A DNA stretch of 15,598 nucleotides from Synergistaceae bacterium (GTDB taxonomy: Bacteria; Synergistota; Synergistia; Synergistales; Synergistaceae): contig JAISDQ010000178.1 of assembly GCA_031264605.1 (NCBI GenBank), positions 1-15,598 on the forward strand, written 5' to 3'. The first letter of the stretch is position 1; every line of letters begins with the position of its first letter. A program made the position numbers and the translations under genes. Below, one piece after another: positions 6,731-14,530 of the stretch. The notes beneath the pieces were generated by a model that was not told where the DNA came from, did not search any database, and was given only the letters and a program-made list of their open reading frames with translations.

Positions 6731-6754
6731 TCCATCGGGAGGAGAAATTTCTGC

Positions 6755-7771
6755 ATGTCGGTATTGGTCACCGGCGGAGCCGGGTACATAGGAAGTCATA
6801 CGTGTGTGGAACTGATACATGCGGGCCGCGACATAATAGTGGCCGACAGTCTCGTCAATTCGAGCCGCGAGTCTCTTCGCAGGGTCGAGCGCATTACCGG
6901 CCGCAAGGTTAAATTTTATAAAACAGACGTGGCTTCGAAACGCAAGATTGCCGAGATTTTCAGGGAAAATCCCGGCATTGATTCCGTAATCCATTTCGCC
7001 GGGCTGAAGGCGGTAGGAGAGAGCGTGGTCAAGCCGCTCGATTATTACTCGAACAACCTCTCCTGTACGTTGTCGCTGCTGCGCGCGATGAAAAAACACA
7101 ACGTCGGGAAAATCGTCTTTTCGTCGTCCGCCACGGTTTACGGGGATCCGAAAAGCGTTCCGGTGGCGGAGAATTTTCCGACGTCGGCCACGAATCCTTA
7201 TGGCGCCACGAAACTGTTCATAGAAAGGATACTGAGGGACGTCTGCGCGGCGGACCGGTCTTTCAACGCCGCTATCCTGCGTTATTTCAATCCGATAGGC
7301 GCGCATCCGTCGGGATTGATAGGCGAGGACCCCGAAGGGATACCGAACAATCTGGCGCCTTACATAGCGCAGGTTGCCGTCGGAAAATTGGAGCGCGTGC
7401 GCATCTTCGGCAACGATTACCCCACTCCGGACGGTACCGGCGTCCGCGATTACATCCACGTAGTCGACCTCGCCAGGGGGCATGTGGCGGCTTTGAAGAA
7501 ACTGGATGAAAATTGCGGCGAATTTGTGTGTAACCTGGGAGCCGGCAAGGGGTACAGCGTCCTGGAAGTGATAGCCGCGTTCGAGAAGGCTTGCGGCAAA
7601 CGTATCGATCGCGAGTTCACGCTTCGACGCCCCGGCGACATCGCCGAGGTTTACGCGGACCCGGCCAAAGCTTTAAGGGAATTGGGCTGGAAAACAGAAT
7701 ATGGGATAGACGAAATGTGCGATGATTTGTGGCGATGGCAGAGCGCCAATCCAAACGGTTACGGTAAATGA
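6755..7771 (+). CDS. galE: UDP-glucose 4-epimerase
   Basis: Interconverts UDP-galactose and UDP-glucose with bound NAD. The 338 residues align closely with E. coli GalE: the NAD-binding GGAGYIG (7-13), Ser124 in FSSSATVYG, and the catalytic Tyr149 and Lys153 in NPYGATK all fall at the same numbers. At the substrate-size position equivalent to E. coli Tyr299 the residue is Val299 (RRPGDIAEVYADP), smaller than Tyr, so some activity on UDP-GlcNAc/UDP-GalNAc is possible. GGAGG lies 12 bases upstream of the ATG, a slightly long spacing. It sits between galK and a nucleotidyltransferase whose GGAGG site begins 2 bases after the galE stop, consistent with one transcript. Confidence 0.95.
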   Translation: MSVLVTGGAGYIGSHTCVELIHAGRDIIVADSLVNSSRESLRRVERITGRKVKFYKTDVASKRKIAEIFRENPGIDSVIHFAGLKAVGESVVKPLDYYSNNLSCTLSLLRAMKKHNVGKIVFSSSATVYGDPKSVPVAENFPTSATNPYGATKLFIERILRDVCAADRSFNAAILRYFNPIGAHPSGLIGEDPEGIPNNLAPYIAQVAVGKLERVRIFGNDYPTPDGTGVRDYIHVVDLARGHVAALKKLDENCGEFVCNLGAGKGYSVLEVIAAFEKACGKRIDREFTLRRPGDIAEVYADPAKALRELGWKTEYGIDEMCDDLWRWQSANPNGYGK

Positions 7772-7784
7772 AGGAGGTAATGTC

Positions 7785-8711
7785 GTGGAGAAACCGGCAT
7801 TGGTAATACTGGCGGCCGGATTGGGAAGCAGGTACGGCGGTTTGAAGCAGATAGACCCCGTGGGAGAGCACGGCGAGCTGATTATCGATTATTCGATTTA
7901 CGACGCGGTCAAAGCCGGGTTCGAAAAGGTCGTGTTCATAATCACCCACGCTCTGCGCGACGATTTCATGGAGGTCATCGGCGACAGGATAAAAAAATAC
8001 GCCGCGACCGAATACGCTTATCAGGATATAAACGACATACCGGCGGGATATTCGCTGCCGGAAGGCAGGACGAAACCTTGGGGAACCACGCAGGCGCTTT
8101 TGTCGGCGCGGCCGGTTTTGGGGGAAGGGCCTTTCGCCGTGATCAACGCCGACGATTTTTACGGCGCGTCGGCGTACCGGACCATTTACGAATGGCTTTC
8201 GGCCCCGCGCCCCAGCGACGGGAAATCGCATTACGCGATGGTCGGTTACAGAATAGAGAACACCGTGACCGATAGCGGCACGGTCGCGCGCGGAATATGC
8301 GCGTCTGATGAAAACGGTTATCTCACGAGCATCGTGGAACGCACGCAGGTCGAGAAATACGGACTCGGCGCGCGCTATTCCGAAGACAAGGGAGCCACTT
8401 GGAACCCGATTTCTCCCGGCACGCTCGTGTCGATGAATTTCTGGGGGCTCGACGGGAAATTCTTCGACACGGCGGAACGCGATTTTCCGCCCTTCCTTGA
8501 CGCCAACCTGCCCTTGAACCCGCTCAAATGCGAATATCTGCTTCCCAGCGAAGTCGGAACCCAGCTTCGCGCCGGCGATTGCGACGTCAAGGTATTGGAG
8601 AGCCCGGACGCCTGGCACGGGATCACCTACAGGGAGGATAGGCCCGGCGTGATGAAAGCGGTCAAGGAGCTGCACGCGCTGGGAGTATATCCTAAACCGC
8701 TTTGGAACTGA
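7785..8711 (+). CDS. Sugar-phosphate nucleotidyltransferase-like protein in the gal operon (candidate GalT replacement)
   Basis: A 308-residue NTP-transferase fold protein. The N-terminus LAAGLGSRYGGLKQIDPVG (9-27) is the nucleotide-binding signature G.G.R....K; KPWGTTQALLSA (98-108) and INADDFYG (120-127, metal-binding Asp123/Asp124) follow as in sugar-1-phosphate uridylyltransferases. It is diverged from GalU/GlmU and belongs to a group usually annotated only as nucleotidyltransferase. The start is the GTG at 7785: GGAGG at 7773-7777 gives a 7-base spacing, and upstream in-frame ATG codons lie inside galE. The operon has galK and galE but no galT, so the enzyme may make UDP-galactose from galactose-1-phosphate and UTP, or UDP-glucose from glucose-1-phosphate. 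Fold confident; substrate is inference. Confidence 0.85.
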   Translation: MEKPALVILAAGLGSRYGGLKQIDPVGEHGELIIDYSIYDAVKAGFEKVVFIITHALRDDFMEVIGDRIKKYAATEYAYQDINDIPAGYSLPEGRTKPWGTTQALLSARPVLGEGPFAVINADDFYGASAYRTIYEWLSAPRPSDGKSHYAMVGYRIENTVTDSGTVARGICASDENGYLTSIVERTQVEKYGLGARYSEDKGATWNPISPGTLVSMNFWGLDGKFFDTAERDFPPFLDANLPLNPLKCEYLLPSEVGTQLRAGDCDVKVLESPDAWHGITYREDRPGVMKAVKELHALGVYPKPLWN

Positions 8712-8729
8712 GCAGGAGGGGGTTACGAA

Positions 8730-9905
8730 ATGATAAAAGCTTACACCGCTTACACCGGCGAAGTTGACGACGCCGAAACGGCGGTCGCCGAGATAATGGA
8801 ACAATTGGGGGATATCTCGCGGCTGAGTGAAAACGCCGTCGGGCTGCTCGCCTGTTACAGTGATTTCGTCGATTCGGGGGTCGTCAAAGAGCTTTGTGCC
8901 GCGCTGCCGTTCGACGTCATAGGGACGACCACGCTGGGCAGCGTTGTCCGCGATTCGGAAGGCAGGATGATTCTCTCGCTGATCGTTCTGTCCGGCGACG
9001 ACGCCGAGTTCGCCGCCGGAGTTACTGGGCCGATGACCGCGGCCGACGAAGCGCCCCTCGCCGCCGCCTATGATGAAGCGTCGCGGAAATTGTCCGCCAA
9101 ACCGGCGCTCATGATCATATTCGCTCCGCTTCACATCAACGCGAGCGGGGATTTTTACGTCGACGCTCTTTCGAGGATATCGGGAGGAGTGCCGGTCTTC
9201 GGAATGATGACTGTGGATAACACGAGCGATTACAGGAACGCGGCGGTGATAAGCGAAGGGGACGCCTACGCCGACCGCTGCGCGTTTCTTTTGATTGGAG
9301 GCAATGTGAATCCGGAGTTTTTCATAGCGTCCGTGCCGTCCGAGCGCATATCGGCGGAGAAGGCGGTGGTCACGGGCGCCGAAGGGAACCTGGTGCGCAC
9401 GATAAACGAAAAACCCGTAGTGGATTATCTCGTGAGACTCGGGCTGAAAAGGAATCCCGACGGAACCATCATAGGGATAAACTCGTTTCCCTTCGTGGTC
9501 GACTATAACGACGGCACGTTTCCCGTGGTGCGCGTGATGTTCGCGCTCACTCCCGAAGGGGCGGCCGTGTGCGGGGGGGACATACCGGAAGGCGCGACTA
9601 TGTCGGTAGGACATATCGACGCGGAGAAAGTGCTGTCGACGACGCGCGGCGCGCTGTCGAAGGCCCTTTCGTGGCGCGATGACGCTTGTTTCCTGATATT
9701 TTCGTGCGTGGGGCGCTATTTTGCCCTCGCCCACGAGACCACTGCCGAAATGCAGCTCGTACAGGACGTTATGAAGGGAAACGAAGTACCGTTCATGTTC
9801 GTCTATTCGGGCGGCGAAATGTGTCCGGTCGGGCAAAAGATGGCCGAAAGCGGGGAGCTTACCAACAGGAACCATAATGACACCTTTGTGCTTTGCAGAC
9901 TTTAA
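8730..9905 (+). CDS. FIST-domain sensory protein
   Basis: A 391-residue soluble protein with FIST_N (about 35-200, including VIGTTTLG and VPVFGMMTVDN) and FIST_C (about 225-368, with PEGATMSVGHID and FVYSGGEMCPVG). It ends in the FIST-typical tail LTNRNHNDTFVLC. FIST domains are predicted small-ligand sensors that occur fused to or beside histidine kinases, diguanylate cyclases and chemoreceptors. There is no signal peptide or membrane span, so it should act in the cytoplasm. It starts 18 bases after the nucleotidyltransferase, with a GGAGGGGG ribosome site, and is followed 30 bases later by a hybrid histidine kinase. The likely reading is a stand-alone sensor feeding that kinase; the ligand is unknown. 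Family assignment by pattern is good; partnership is inferred from gene order. Confidence 0.82.
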   Translation: MIKAYTAYTGEVDDAETAVAEIMEQLGDISRLSENAVGLLACYSDFVDSGVVKELCAALPFDVIGTTTLGSVVRDSEGRMILSLIVLSGDDAEFAAGVTGPMTAADEAPLAAAYDEASRKLSAKPALMIIFAPLHINASGDFYVDALSRISGGVPVFGMMTVDNTSDYRNAAVISEGDAYADRCAFLLIGGNVNPEFFIASVPSERISAEKAVVTGAEGNLVRTINEKPVVDYLVRLGLKRNPDGTIIGINSFPFVVDYNDGTFPVVRVMFALTPEGAAVCGGDIPEGATMSVGHIDAEKVLSTTRGALSKALSWRDDACFLIFSCVGRYFALAHETTAEMQLVQDVMKGNEVPFMFVYSGGEMCPVGQKMAESGELTNRNHNDTFVLCRL

Positions 9906-9935
9906 ATCCGGCGCGCGCGTGCGGAGGTGGGGTAA

Positions 9936-11681
9936 TTGCCCGGTGAAATGCTGTCTGACGGGTTAGAGGAACTGCGGCGGGAAAACAAACGGCTTCTCGC
10001 CGAAAATAAAAAACTGTCCCGCGAGCTGAAATACGAACAGGCAATAAACGAGCGCAACAAGATAAGCGCGGAGGCGAAGGAGAACCTCAACAGGATAATA
10101 TCGGCCGAAAAAACGCGGCTCGATCATTATATGAACATGCTCCTTTACAACTGCCCCGACCTGATACTATGCTTCGACGCCGAGGGTAAGCTCGTTTTCG
10201 CGAGCGAATCGTACCTCAGGAGTTCCAACGTCCCGGCTTCCGGCATGGCGGCGGGCAAAACTTACCTGGAACTCCTGTCGCCCGTCGTGGATGACGAGTT
10301 TCTGGAACGTACCGGCCGCCTGTTCAAAATTTCCCTGTCGGGCCGCAAGACCGTCGAAGCCGAACAAGACATAGATTTCGGTCAAAATGGGGATTTGCGC
10401 CATTATATTATAGAAGTCATCCCCATGTTCGAGGAAAACGGGAAAGAGGAAGGAGTTATCGTTTTCTTCTTCGATACCACTGAAATATCGAGGGCGCAGC
10501 GCGACGCCGAGAGAGCGCGCGAACTCGCGGAACAGTCGACCAAAGCCAAATCCGACTTTCTCTCGCGCATGAGCCACGAGATGCGCACGCCGATGAACGC
10601 TATAATCGGCATGACGAACATTGCGCGCGAGTCAGACGATTCCGACCGCAAAGAATACTGCCTCGAAAAAATCAGCGAGGCGTCGCGTCATCTCCTGGGC
10701 GTCATCAACGATATACTGGACATGTCGAAGATAGAGTCGGGAAAATTCGAGTTGTCCGAGGAGGCGTTCAGCTTCAGGAACATGCTGAAACGCGTGGTCG
10801 ACGTAATAAATTTCCGGGTGGAAGAAAAATATCAGACTCTCACAGTCACGGTAGGCGACGACGTTCCGGGGATCATCATTTCGGACGAACAGAGACTCGC
10901 CCAGGTGATCACGAATTTGCTGTCGAACGCCGTCAAATTTACCCCCGAACATGGGGAAATTTCTATCCTGGCGGCCGTCTCGGCTTTTGACGGGGACATT
11001 TGCAAGCTCAGAGTCGTCGTGAAGGATAACGGCATAGGAATATCCGAAGAACAGCGCTCGAAACTTTTCAGGTCTTTCGAACAGGCGGACGGCAGCATCT
11101 CGCGCAAATTCGGCGGCACGGGGCTTGGACTAGCGATATCGAAACACATAGTTGAGATGACGGGCGGCAGCATATGGGTGGAATCCGAATTAGGGAAGGG
11201 CGCCGCTTTCATATTTGAAATAAACGCCCGCGCGGCGGACGCGGGCGAAGAGGCGGCGCCTGACCACGCCGATCATTTCGAATCGGACGACGGCATTTTT
11301 CGGGGAAAGAGAATATTGCTCGCCGAGGACGTGGAGATAAACTGCGAGGTTTTCTCTTCCCTGGTCGAGCATACCGGAATAGACATCGATTTCGCGCGCG
11401 ACGGGCGGGAAGCTCTGGATATGTTCACGGCCCAGGCGGATCGGTACGACCTGATACTCATGGACATTCACATGCCCGAGATGGACGGATACGAGGCCAC
11501 GCGCAGGATAAGGGAGTCGGGGCGCGAAAACGCGGAGACGATTCCGATAGTGGCTATGACCGCAAACGTCTTCAAGGAGGACATCGAACGCTGCAAGGCC
11601 GCCGGCATGAACGACCATCTGGGAAAACCGATAGACGCCGGAGAAGTTATAAGAAAACTCAGGGAATATCTGCTGCGCTGA
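9936..11681 (+). CDS. Soluble hybrid histidine kinase (coiled coil-PAS-HisKA-HATPase-REC)
   Basis: A 581-residue signalling kinase without membrane spans. In order: an N-terminal coiled coil (about 8-65); a PAS-like domain (about 68-185, starting YNCPDLILCFDAEGKLVFAS); HisKA with phospho-acceptor His214 in FLSRMSHEMRTPMN; HATPase with an N-box around 327-335, G1 DNGIGI (364-369) and G2 GGTGLGL (393-399); and a C-terminal receiver (about 458-580) with Glu464/Asp465, phospho-acceptor Asp510 (LILMD) and Lys564. It lacks both an Hpt and an output domain, so it must pass phosphate to separate proteins. The TTG start at 9936 is chosen because GGAGG lies 8 bases upstream; the next in-frame ATG at 9948 would be 20 bases away. 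It is co-directional with the FIST gene, which may be its input. Confidence 0.93.
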   Translation: MPGEMLSDGLEELRRENKRLLAENKKLSRELKYEQAINERNKISAEAKENLNRIISAEKTRLDHYMNMLLYNCPDLILCFDAEGKLVFASESYLRSSNVPASGMAAGKTYLELLSPVVDDEFLERTGRLFKISLSGRKTVEAEQDIDFGQNGDLRHYIIEVIPMFEENGKEEGVIVFFFDTTEISRAQRDAERARELAEQSTKAKSDFLSRMSHEMRTPMNAIIGMTNIARESDDSDRKEYCLEKISEASRHLLGVINDILDMSKIESGKFELSEEAFSFRNMLKRVVDVINFRVEEKYQTLTVTVGDDVPGIIISDEQRLAQVITNLLSNAVKFTPEHGEISILAAVSAFDGDICKLRVVVKDNGIGISEEQRSKLFRSFEQADGSISRKFGGTGLGLAISKHIVEMTGGSIWVESELGKGAAFIFEINARAADAGEEAAPDHADHFESDDGIFRGKRILLAEDVEINCEVFSSLVEHTGIDIDFARDGREALDMFTAQADRYDLILMDIHMPEMDGYEATRRIRESGRENAETIPIVAMTANVFKEDIERCKAAGMNDHLGKPIDAGEVIRKLREYLLR

Positions 11682-11699
11682 ACGGCGCGCGGGCGCGGC
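11672..11699 (+). terminator. Possible terminator of the galK operon
   Basis: GCTGCGC (11672-11678, inside the kinase stop region) can pair with GCGCGGC (11693-11699) with one G-U pair, followed by TTTAAATCTTT. The 14-base loop and broken T-tract make it a weak intrinsic terminator. Its position, between convergent operons, is appropriate. Confidence 0.3.
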
Positions 11700-11751
11700 T
11701 TTAAATCTTTACCAGCCAGTCCGCTGATTTCAAATTGGCGTTATGAGCCTA

Positions 11752-11919
11752 TCATGAGCCGCCGAATATTCCGAGCAGCAATAAGATGATTATGGCTGCC
11801 GAACCGGCGGCTATCACTATATCGAGCGTACGAAGCGATACGTTGATATTTTCGTACGGATTGCGCCGGATTCCCCTGGCGCGGGCTTTTAATTTTTCGG
11901 TTTCTTCCTCGGATTGCAT
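11752..11919 (-). CDS. 55-residue single-span membrane protein at the end of the mgl operon
   Basis: A short gene below usual annotation cut-offs. It encodes a charged N-terminus rich in Glu, Lys and Arg (residues 1-20, with RRNPYENI at 18-25), followed by one hydrophobic segment (about 33-52, with a run of Ile and Leu) and a tiny GGS tail. By the positive-inside rule the basic N-terminus would face the cytoplasm. The ATG lies only 3 bases after the mglC stop, so it should be translated by coupling; the Shine-Dalgarno signal is weak (GAAG). Co-transcription with mglBAC suggests a small accessory subunit or stabiliser of the MglC permease. I do not recognise a named family. The coherent amphipathic and hydrophobic layout and tight spacing make it a real gene more likely than not. 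Confidence 0.7.
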   Translation of the reverse strand: MQSEEETEKLKARARGIRRNPYENINVSLRTLDIVIAAGSAAIIILLLLGIFGGS

Positions 11920-11922
11920 TTT

Positions 11923-12942
11923 TTATTTCTTCGCTATGTATTTGCGTACGTCGATGGCCACGGCCACTATTATGATAAGCCCTTTGATGATGTACTGATA
12001 ATACGCGTTGACGTTGAGGTAGTAGAGGCTGTAGTTTATGACCTGGAGTATGATGACTCCGATCAGCACGCCGGGTATTGTGCCGACGCCGCCGGTGAAG
12101 GATACTCCGCCTATGACGCATCCGCTTATGGCGTCGAGATCGTAGTTGAGGCCGGTCGCCGTGGTGACGCTCTGAACGCGGCCCGCTTCGAGGAATGCCG
12201 CTATCCCGTACAGCACGCCGGCTATCAGGTAAACGCAGAAGATGTTTTTGGTGACGTTGACTCCTGAGACGGCCGCGGCCTCGGCGTTGCCGCCTATGGC
12301 GAACATATTCTTTCCCGTCGTGGTCTTGTTCCAGATGACCCACATGAACGCCGAGCAAATTACCAAGTATATGACGAGGTAAGGCAGTTGCATGAAGCCG
12401 AGATCAAAATGGCCGTTCACAATGCCGATATAGCGCGGATCGAGGCTTGCCAGCGGCTGCGCGCCGTTTTTCTGGCTGTCGATGTAAAGGCACAGCGTAC
12501 CGTAGGCTATGAGCTGCGTGCCGAGCGATATGATGAACGCGTGCATTTTGAGTATCGATATGCCGAAGGCGTTGATGCAGCAAAACATCATGCTCACTAT
12601 TATCGCGAGTATCAGGGGGACGATCATGGGCAAAGGCTCCGTGATGTTAGGATACATTCTCGACGCGTAAGTGACGCTTTGCAGCAGGGACGCCGATACG
12701 GCGGCGGCGCATCCCAAAATTCGCCCCGCGGAGAGATCGGTTCCGGTGTAGACGATCATGCCCGCCACGCCCAAGGCCAGGATGCCCCTGGTCGACGCCT
12801 GAGCCATTATTTTGCTGAAGTTATTGAACGACAGGAAGCTCGGTTCTTTGACCACGACGGCGATTATGAGCACGCCCAGGATAACGTAGAGAGAGTAGTT
12901 CAGGAACCATTCCTTCCATTTCGCGCTTTCGGTGTCGGCCAT
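11923..12942 (-). CDS. mglC: Galactose/methyl galactoside ABC transporter permease
   Basis: The membrane channel of the MglBAC importer, of the ribose/galactose permease family (BPD_transp_2). The 339-residue protein is very hydrophobic, with about eight to ten spans. Landmarks are GILALGVAGMIVYTGTDLSAGR in the second/third spans, GKNMFAIGGNAEAAAVSGVNV (the cytoplasmic ATPase-contact loop), and EAGRVQSVTTATG followed by LDAISGCVIGGVSFTGGVGT, all characteristic of MglC. An in-frame TTG two codons upstream (12948) is only about 4 bases from the GGGAGG site; the ATG at 12942 has about 9-10 bases and is preferred. It starts 19 bases after the mglA stop. Downstream a 55-aa membrane protein follows at once. 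Confidence 0.94.
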   Translation of the reverse strand: MADTESAKWKEWFLNYSLYVILGVLIIAVVVKEPSFLSFNNFSKIMAQASTRGILALGVAGMIVYTGTDLSAGRILGCAAAVSASLLQSVTYASRMYPNITEPLPMIVPLILAIIVSMMFCCINAFGISILKMHAFIISLGTQLIAYGTLCLYIDSQKNGAQPLASLDPRYIGIVNGHFDLGFMQLPYLVIYLVICSAFMWVIWNKTTTGKNMFAIGGNAEAAAVSGVNVTKNIFCVYLIAGVLYGIAAFLEAGRVQSVTTATGLNYDLDAISGCVIGGVSFTGGVGTIPGVLIGVIILQVINYSLYYLNVNAYYQYIIKGLIIIVAVAIDVRKYIAKK

Positions 12943-12961
12943 TTCCAATATTCCTCCCTGA

Positions 12962-14467
12962 TTAAACGTACAGCGCCGCGAGGCGCATTATTTCTTCCTG
13001 CGTGGCGTCCGAGGCGTCGAGTATGCCCGCGAAGCGGCCCCCCGACATCACGGCTATCCTGTCGGATATGCCAATCAGTTCGGGCATTTCCGAGGAGACC
13101 ATTATTATGCCCTTGCCTTCCGCCGCGAGATTTATTATCAGCTGATATATTTCCGCTTTCGCGCCGACGTCGATGCCCCTCGTGGGTTCGTCGAGAAGAA
13201 GCACATCGGGATTGGTGAGAAGCCAGCGCCCTATTACGACTTTCTGCTGATTCCCTCCGGAAAGGTCGCGGATGTGTGTTTTTTGCGACGGCGTCTTGAC
13301 CTTCATGCTGTCGATGACCCATTTAGTGTCGGTGTACATCCTGCCTCCGGCGAGCAGGCCGTGCGCGGCGTAGTTTTTTATGTTGGCGATCACGGAGTTG
13401 AAGGTGATGTCGAGCATCGAGAATATGCCTGTGGCCCGCCGTTCCTCGGTGAGCATGGCGAATCCGTTTTTGATCGCGTCCGCCGAGTTTTTATTGACGA
13501 TATGCCTGCCTTCCTTGCGGATGACGCCGCCCGAACGGTGGGCGATGCCGAAAATGGTCTCGAGAAGCTCGGTGCGGCGGCTCCCCACCAGCCCAGCCAC
13601 GCCCAGGATTTCTCCCCGTCTCAGGGTGAAAGTGACGTCCCGGCACGTCGGCATGTATAAGCCGGTAAGACTTTCCACTTCGAGCAATTCCGCGCCCGGC
13701 TTGTTGGTCTTGGGAGGGAAACGCTGGGTGAGATCGCGCCCAACCATCATCTTTATAATCTTATCGACCGTGAGGTCGGACGCCGCCTCGGTGCCGATCC
13801 ACCGGCCGTCGCGCATTATGGTCACTTCGTCAGAAATTTTCAGTATCTCTTCCATCCTGTGCGATATATAAATTATGCCTACCCCGTTTGAGCGGAGCTT
13901 GTTTATTATAGTGAAAAGATGTTCGACCTCGTCGTTGGTGAGCGAACTGGTCGGTTCGTCGAGGACGAGGATTTTGGCGTTATAGGAGACCGCTTTGGCT
14001 ATTTCCACCATCTGGCGCTGAGAGACGCTCAGGCGGCCTATTATCATCCTGGGGTTCACGTTTATCCCGAGGTCGGCAAAAATGGACGCCGTGCGTTCGT
14101 ACATTATCTTGTGGCTCACGAAGCCGAAACGTTTGGGAAAACGTCCCAGCCAGATATTTTCCATGACGCTGCGTTTCAATACCTGGTTGAGTTCCTGATG
14201 TACCATGGAGACGCCGCCTTCCATGGCTTCCCTTGGGCCGCCGAAACGCGCGGGCTTGCCCATGACCGATATTTCGCCGCCGTCGGCGCGGTATATGCCG
14301 AAGAGGCATTTCATGAGAGTGGATTTGCCGGCCCCGTTTTCTCCCATGAGGGCGTGCACGGTACCCGCCTTGAGGCGCAACGACGCCTGATCCAGAGCTT
14401 TGACTCCGGGAAACGATTTGTCTATGCCATTCATTTCGAGAATATATCCGGCGGTTTTCGAAACCAT
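12962..14467 (-). CDS. mglA: Galactose/methyl galactoside ABC transporter ATP-binding protein (two ATPase domains)
   Basis: Powers the Mgl importer with two fused ABC domains in 501 residues, normal for the sugar (CUT2) class. Domain 1 has an intact Walker A GENGAGKST (42-50), a Q-loop VHQE (89-92), an unusual signature LSVSQRQ (146-152, typical of this class) and Walker B LVLDEP (167-172). Domain 2 has a degenerate Walker A (GLVGSRRTE, 292-300), a full signature LSGGNQQKV (402-410) and LLLDEPTRGID (423-433). This asymmetry is standard for MglA/RbsA and implies one competent ATP site. The start ATG has AAAGGA about 8 bases upstream. A strong hairpin precedes it in the mglB-mglA gap. Assignment to galactose and not ribose rests on the very MglB-like binding protein next door. 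Confidence 0.93.
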   Translation of the reverse strand: MVSKTAGYILEMNGIDKSFPGVKALDQASLRLKAGTVHALMGENGAGKSTLMKCLFGIYRADGGEISVMGKPARFGGPREAMEGGVSMVHQELNQVLKRSVMENIWLGRFPKRFGFVSHKIMYERTASIFADLGINVNPRMIIGRLSVSQRQMVEIAKAVSYNAKILVLDEPTSSLTNDEVEHLFTIINKLRSNGVGIIYISHRMEEILKISDEVTIMRDGRWIGTEAASDLTVDKIIKMMVGRDLTQRFPPKTNKPGAELLEVESLTGLYMPTCRDVTFTLRRGEILGVAGLVGSRRTELLETIFGIAHRSGGVIRKEGRHIVNKNSADAIKNGFAMLTEERRATGIFSMLDITFNSVIANIKNYAAHGLLAGGRMYTDTKWVIDSMKVKTPSQKTHIRDLSGGNQQKVVIGRWLLTNPDVLLLDEPTRGIDVGAKAEIYQLIINLAAEGKGIIMVSSEMPELIGISDRIAVMSGGRFAGILDASDATQEEIMRLAALYV

Positions 14468-14495
14468 GTCGTTTTCCTTTGCGGCAAGAGATATA

Positions 14496-14519
14496 TCAAG
14501 GGGCCGTGAGGCCCCTTGA
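14496..14519 (-). promoter_or_regulatory. Intercistronic hairpin between mglB and mglA
   Basis: TCAAGGGGCC (14496-14505), loop GTGA, and GGCCCCTTGA (14510-14519) form a perfect 10-bp stem with a 4-base loop, 11 bases downstream of the mglB stop codon. On the transcribed strand it is followed by TATATCTC and not a T-run, so full termination is unlikely. Partial attenuation or protection of the mglB message from 3' exonucleases would give more binding protein than ATPase, as is common in binding-protein transport operons. The structure is certain; the role is inferred. Confidence 0.75.
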
Positions 14520-14530
14520 ATATTTTCGGT

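Noticed and set aside
5819..7483. A 554-codon minus-strand open frame antisense to galK and galE
   Set aside because: Same GC-driven shadow: no domain motifs, no ribosome site, fully overlapped by catalytic-motif-bearing genes.
7617..9875. A 752-codon open frame on the minus strand across galE, the nucleotidyltransferase and the FIST gene
   Set aside because: It lies antisense to three well-supported genes, has low-complexity Arg/His-rich composition with no recognisable motif, and is explained by GC-biased codon use leaving the opposite frame open.
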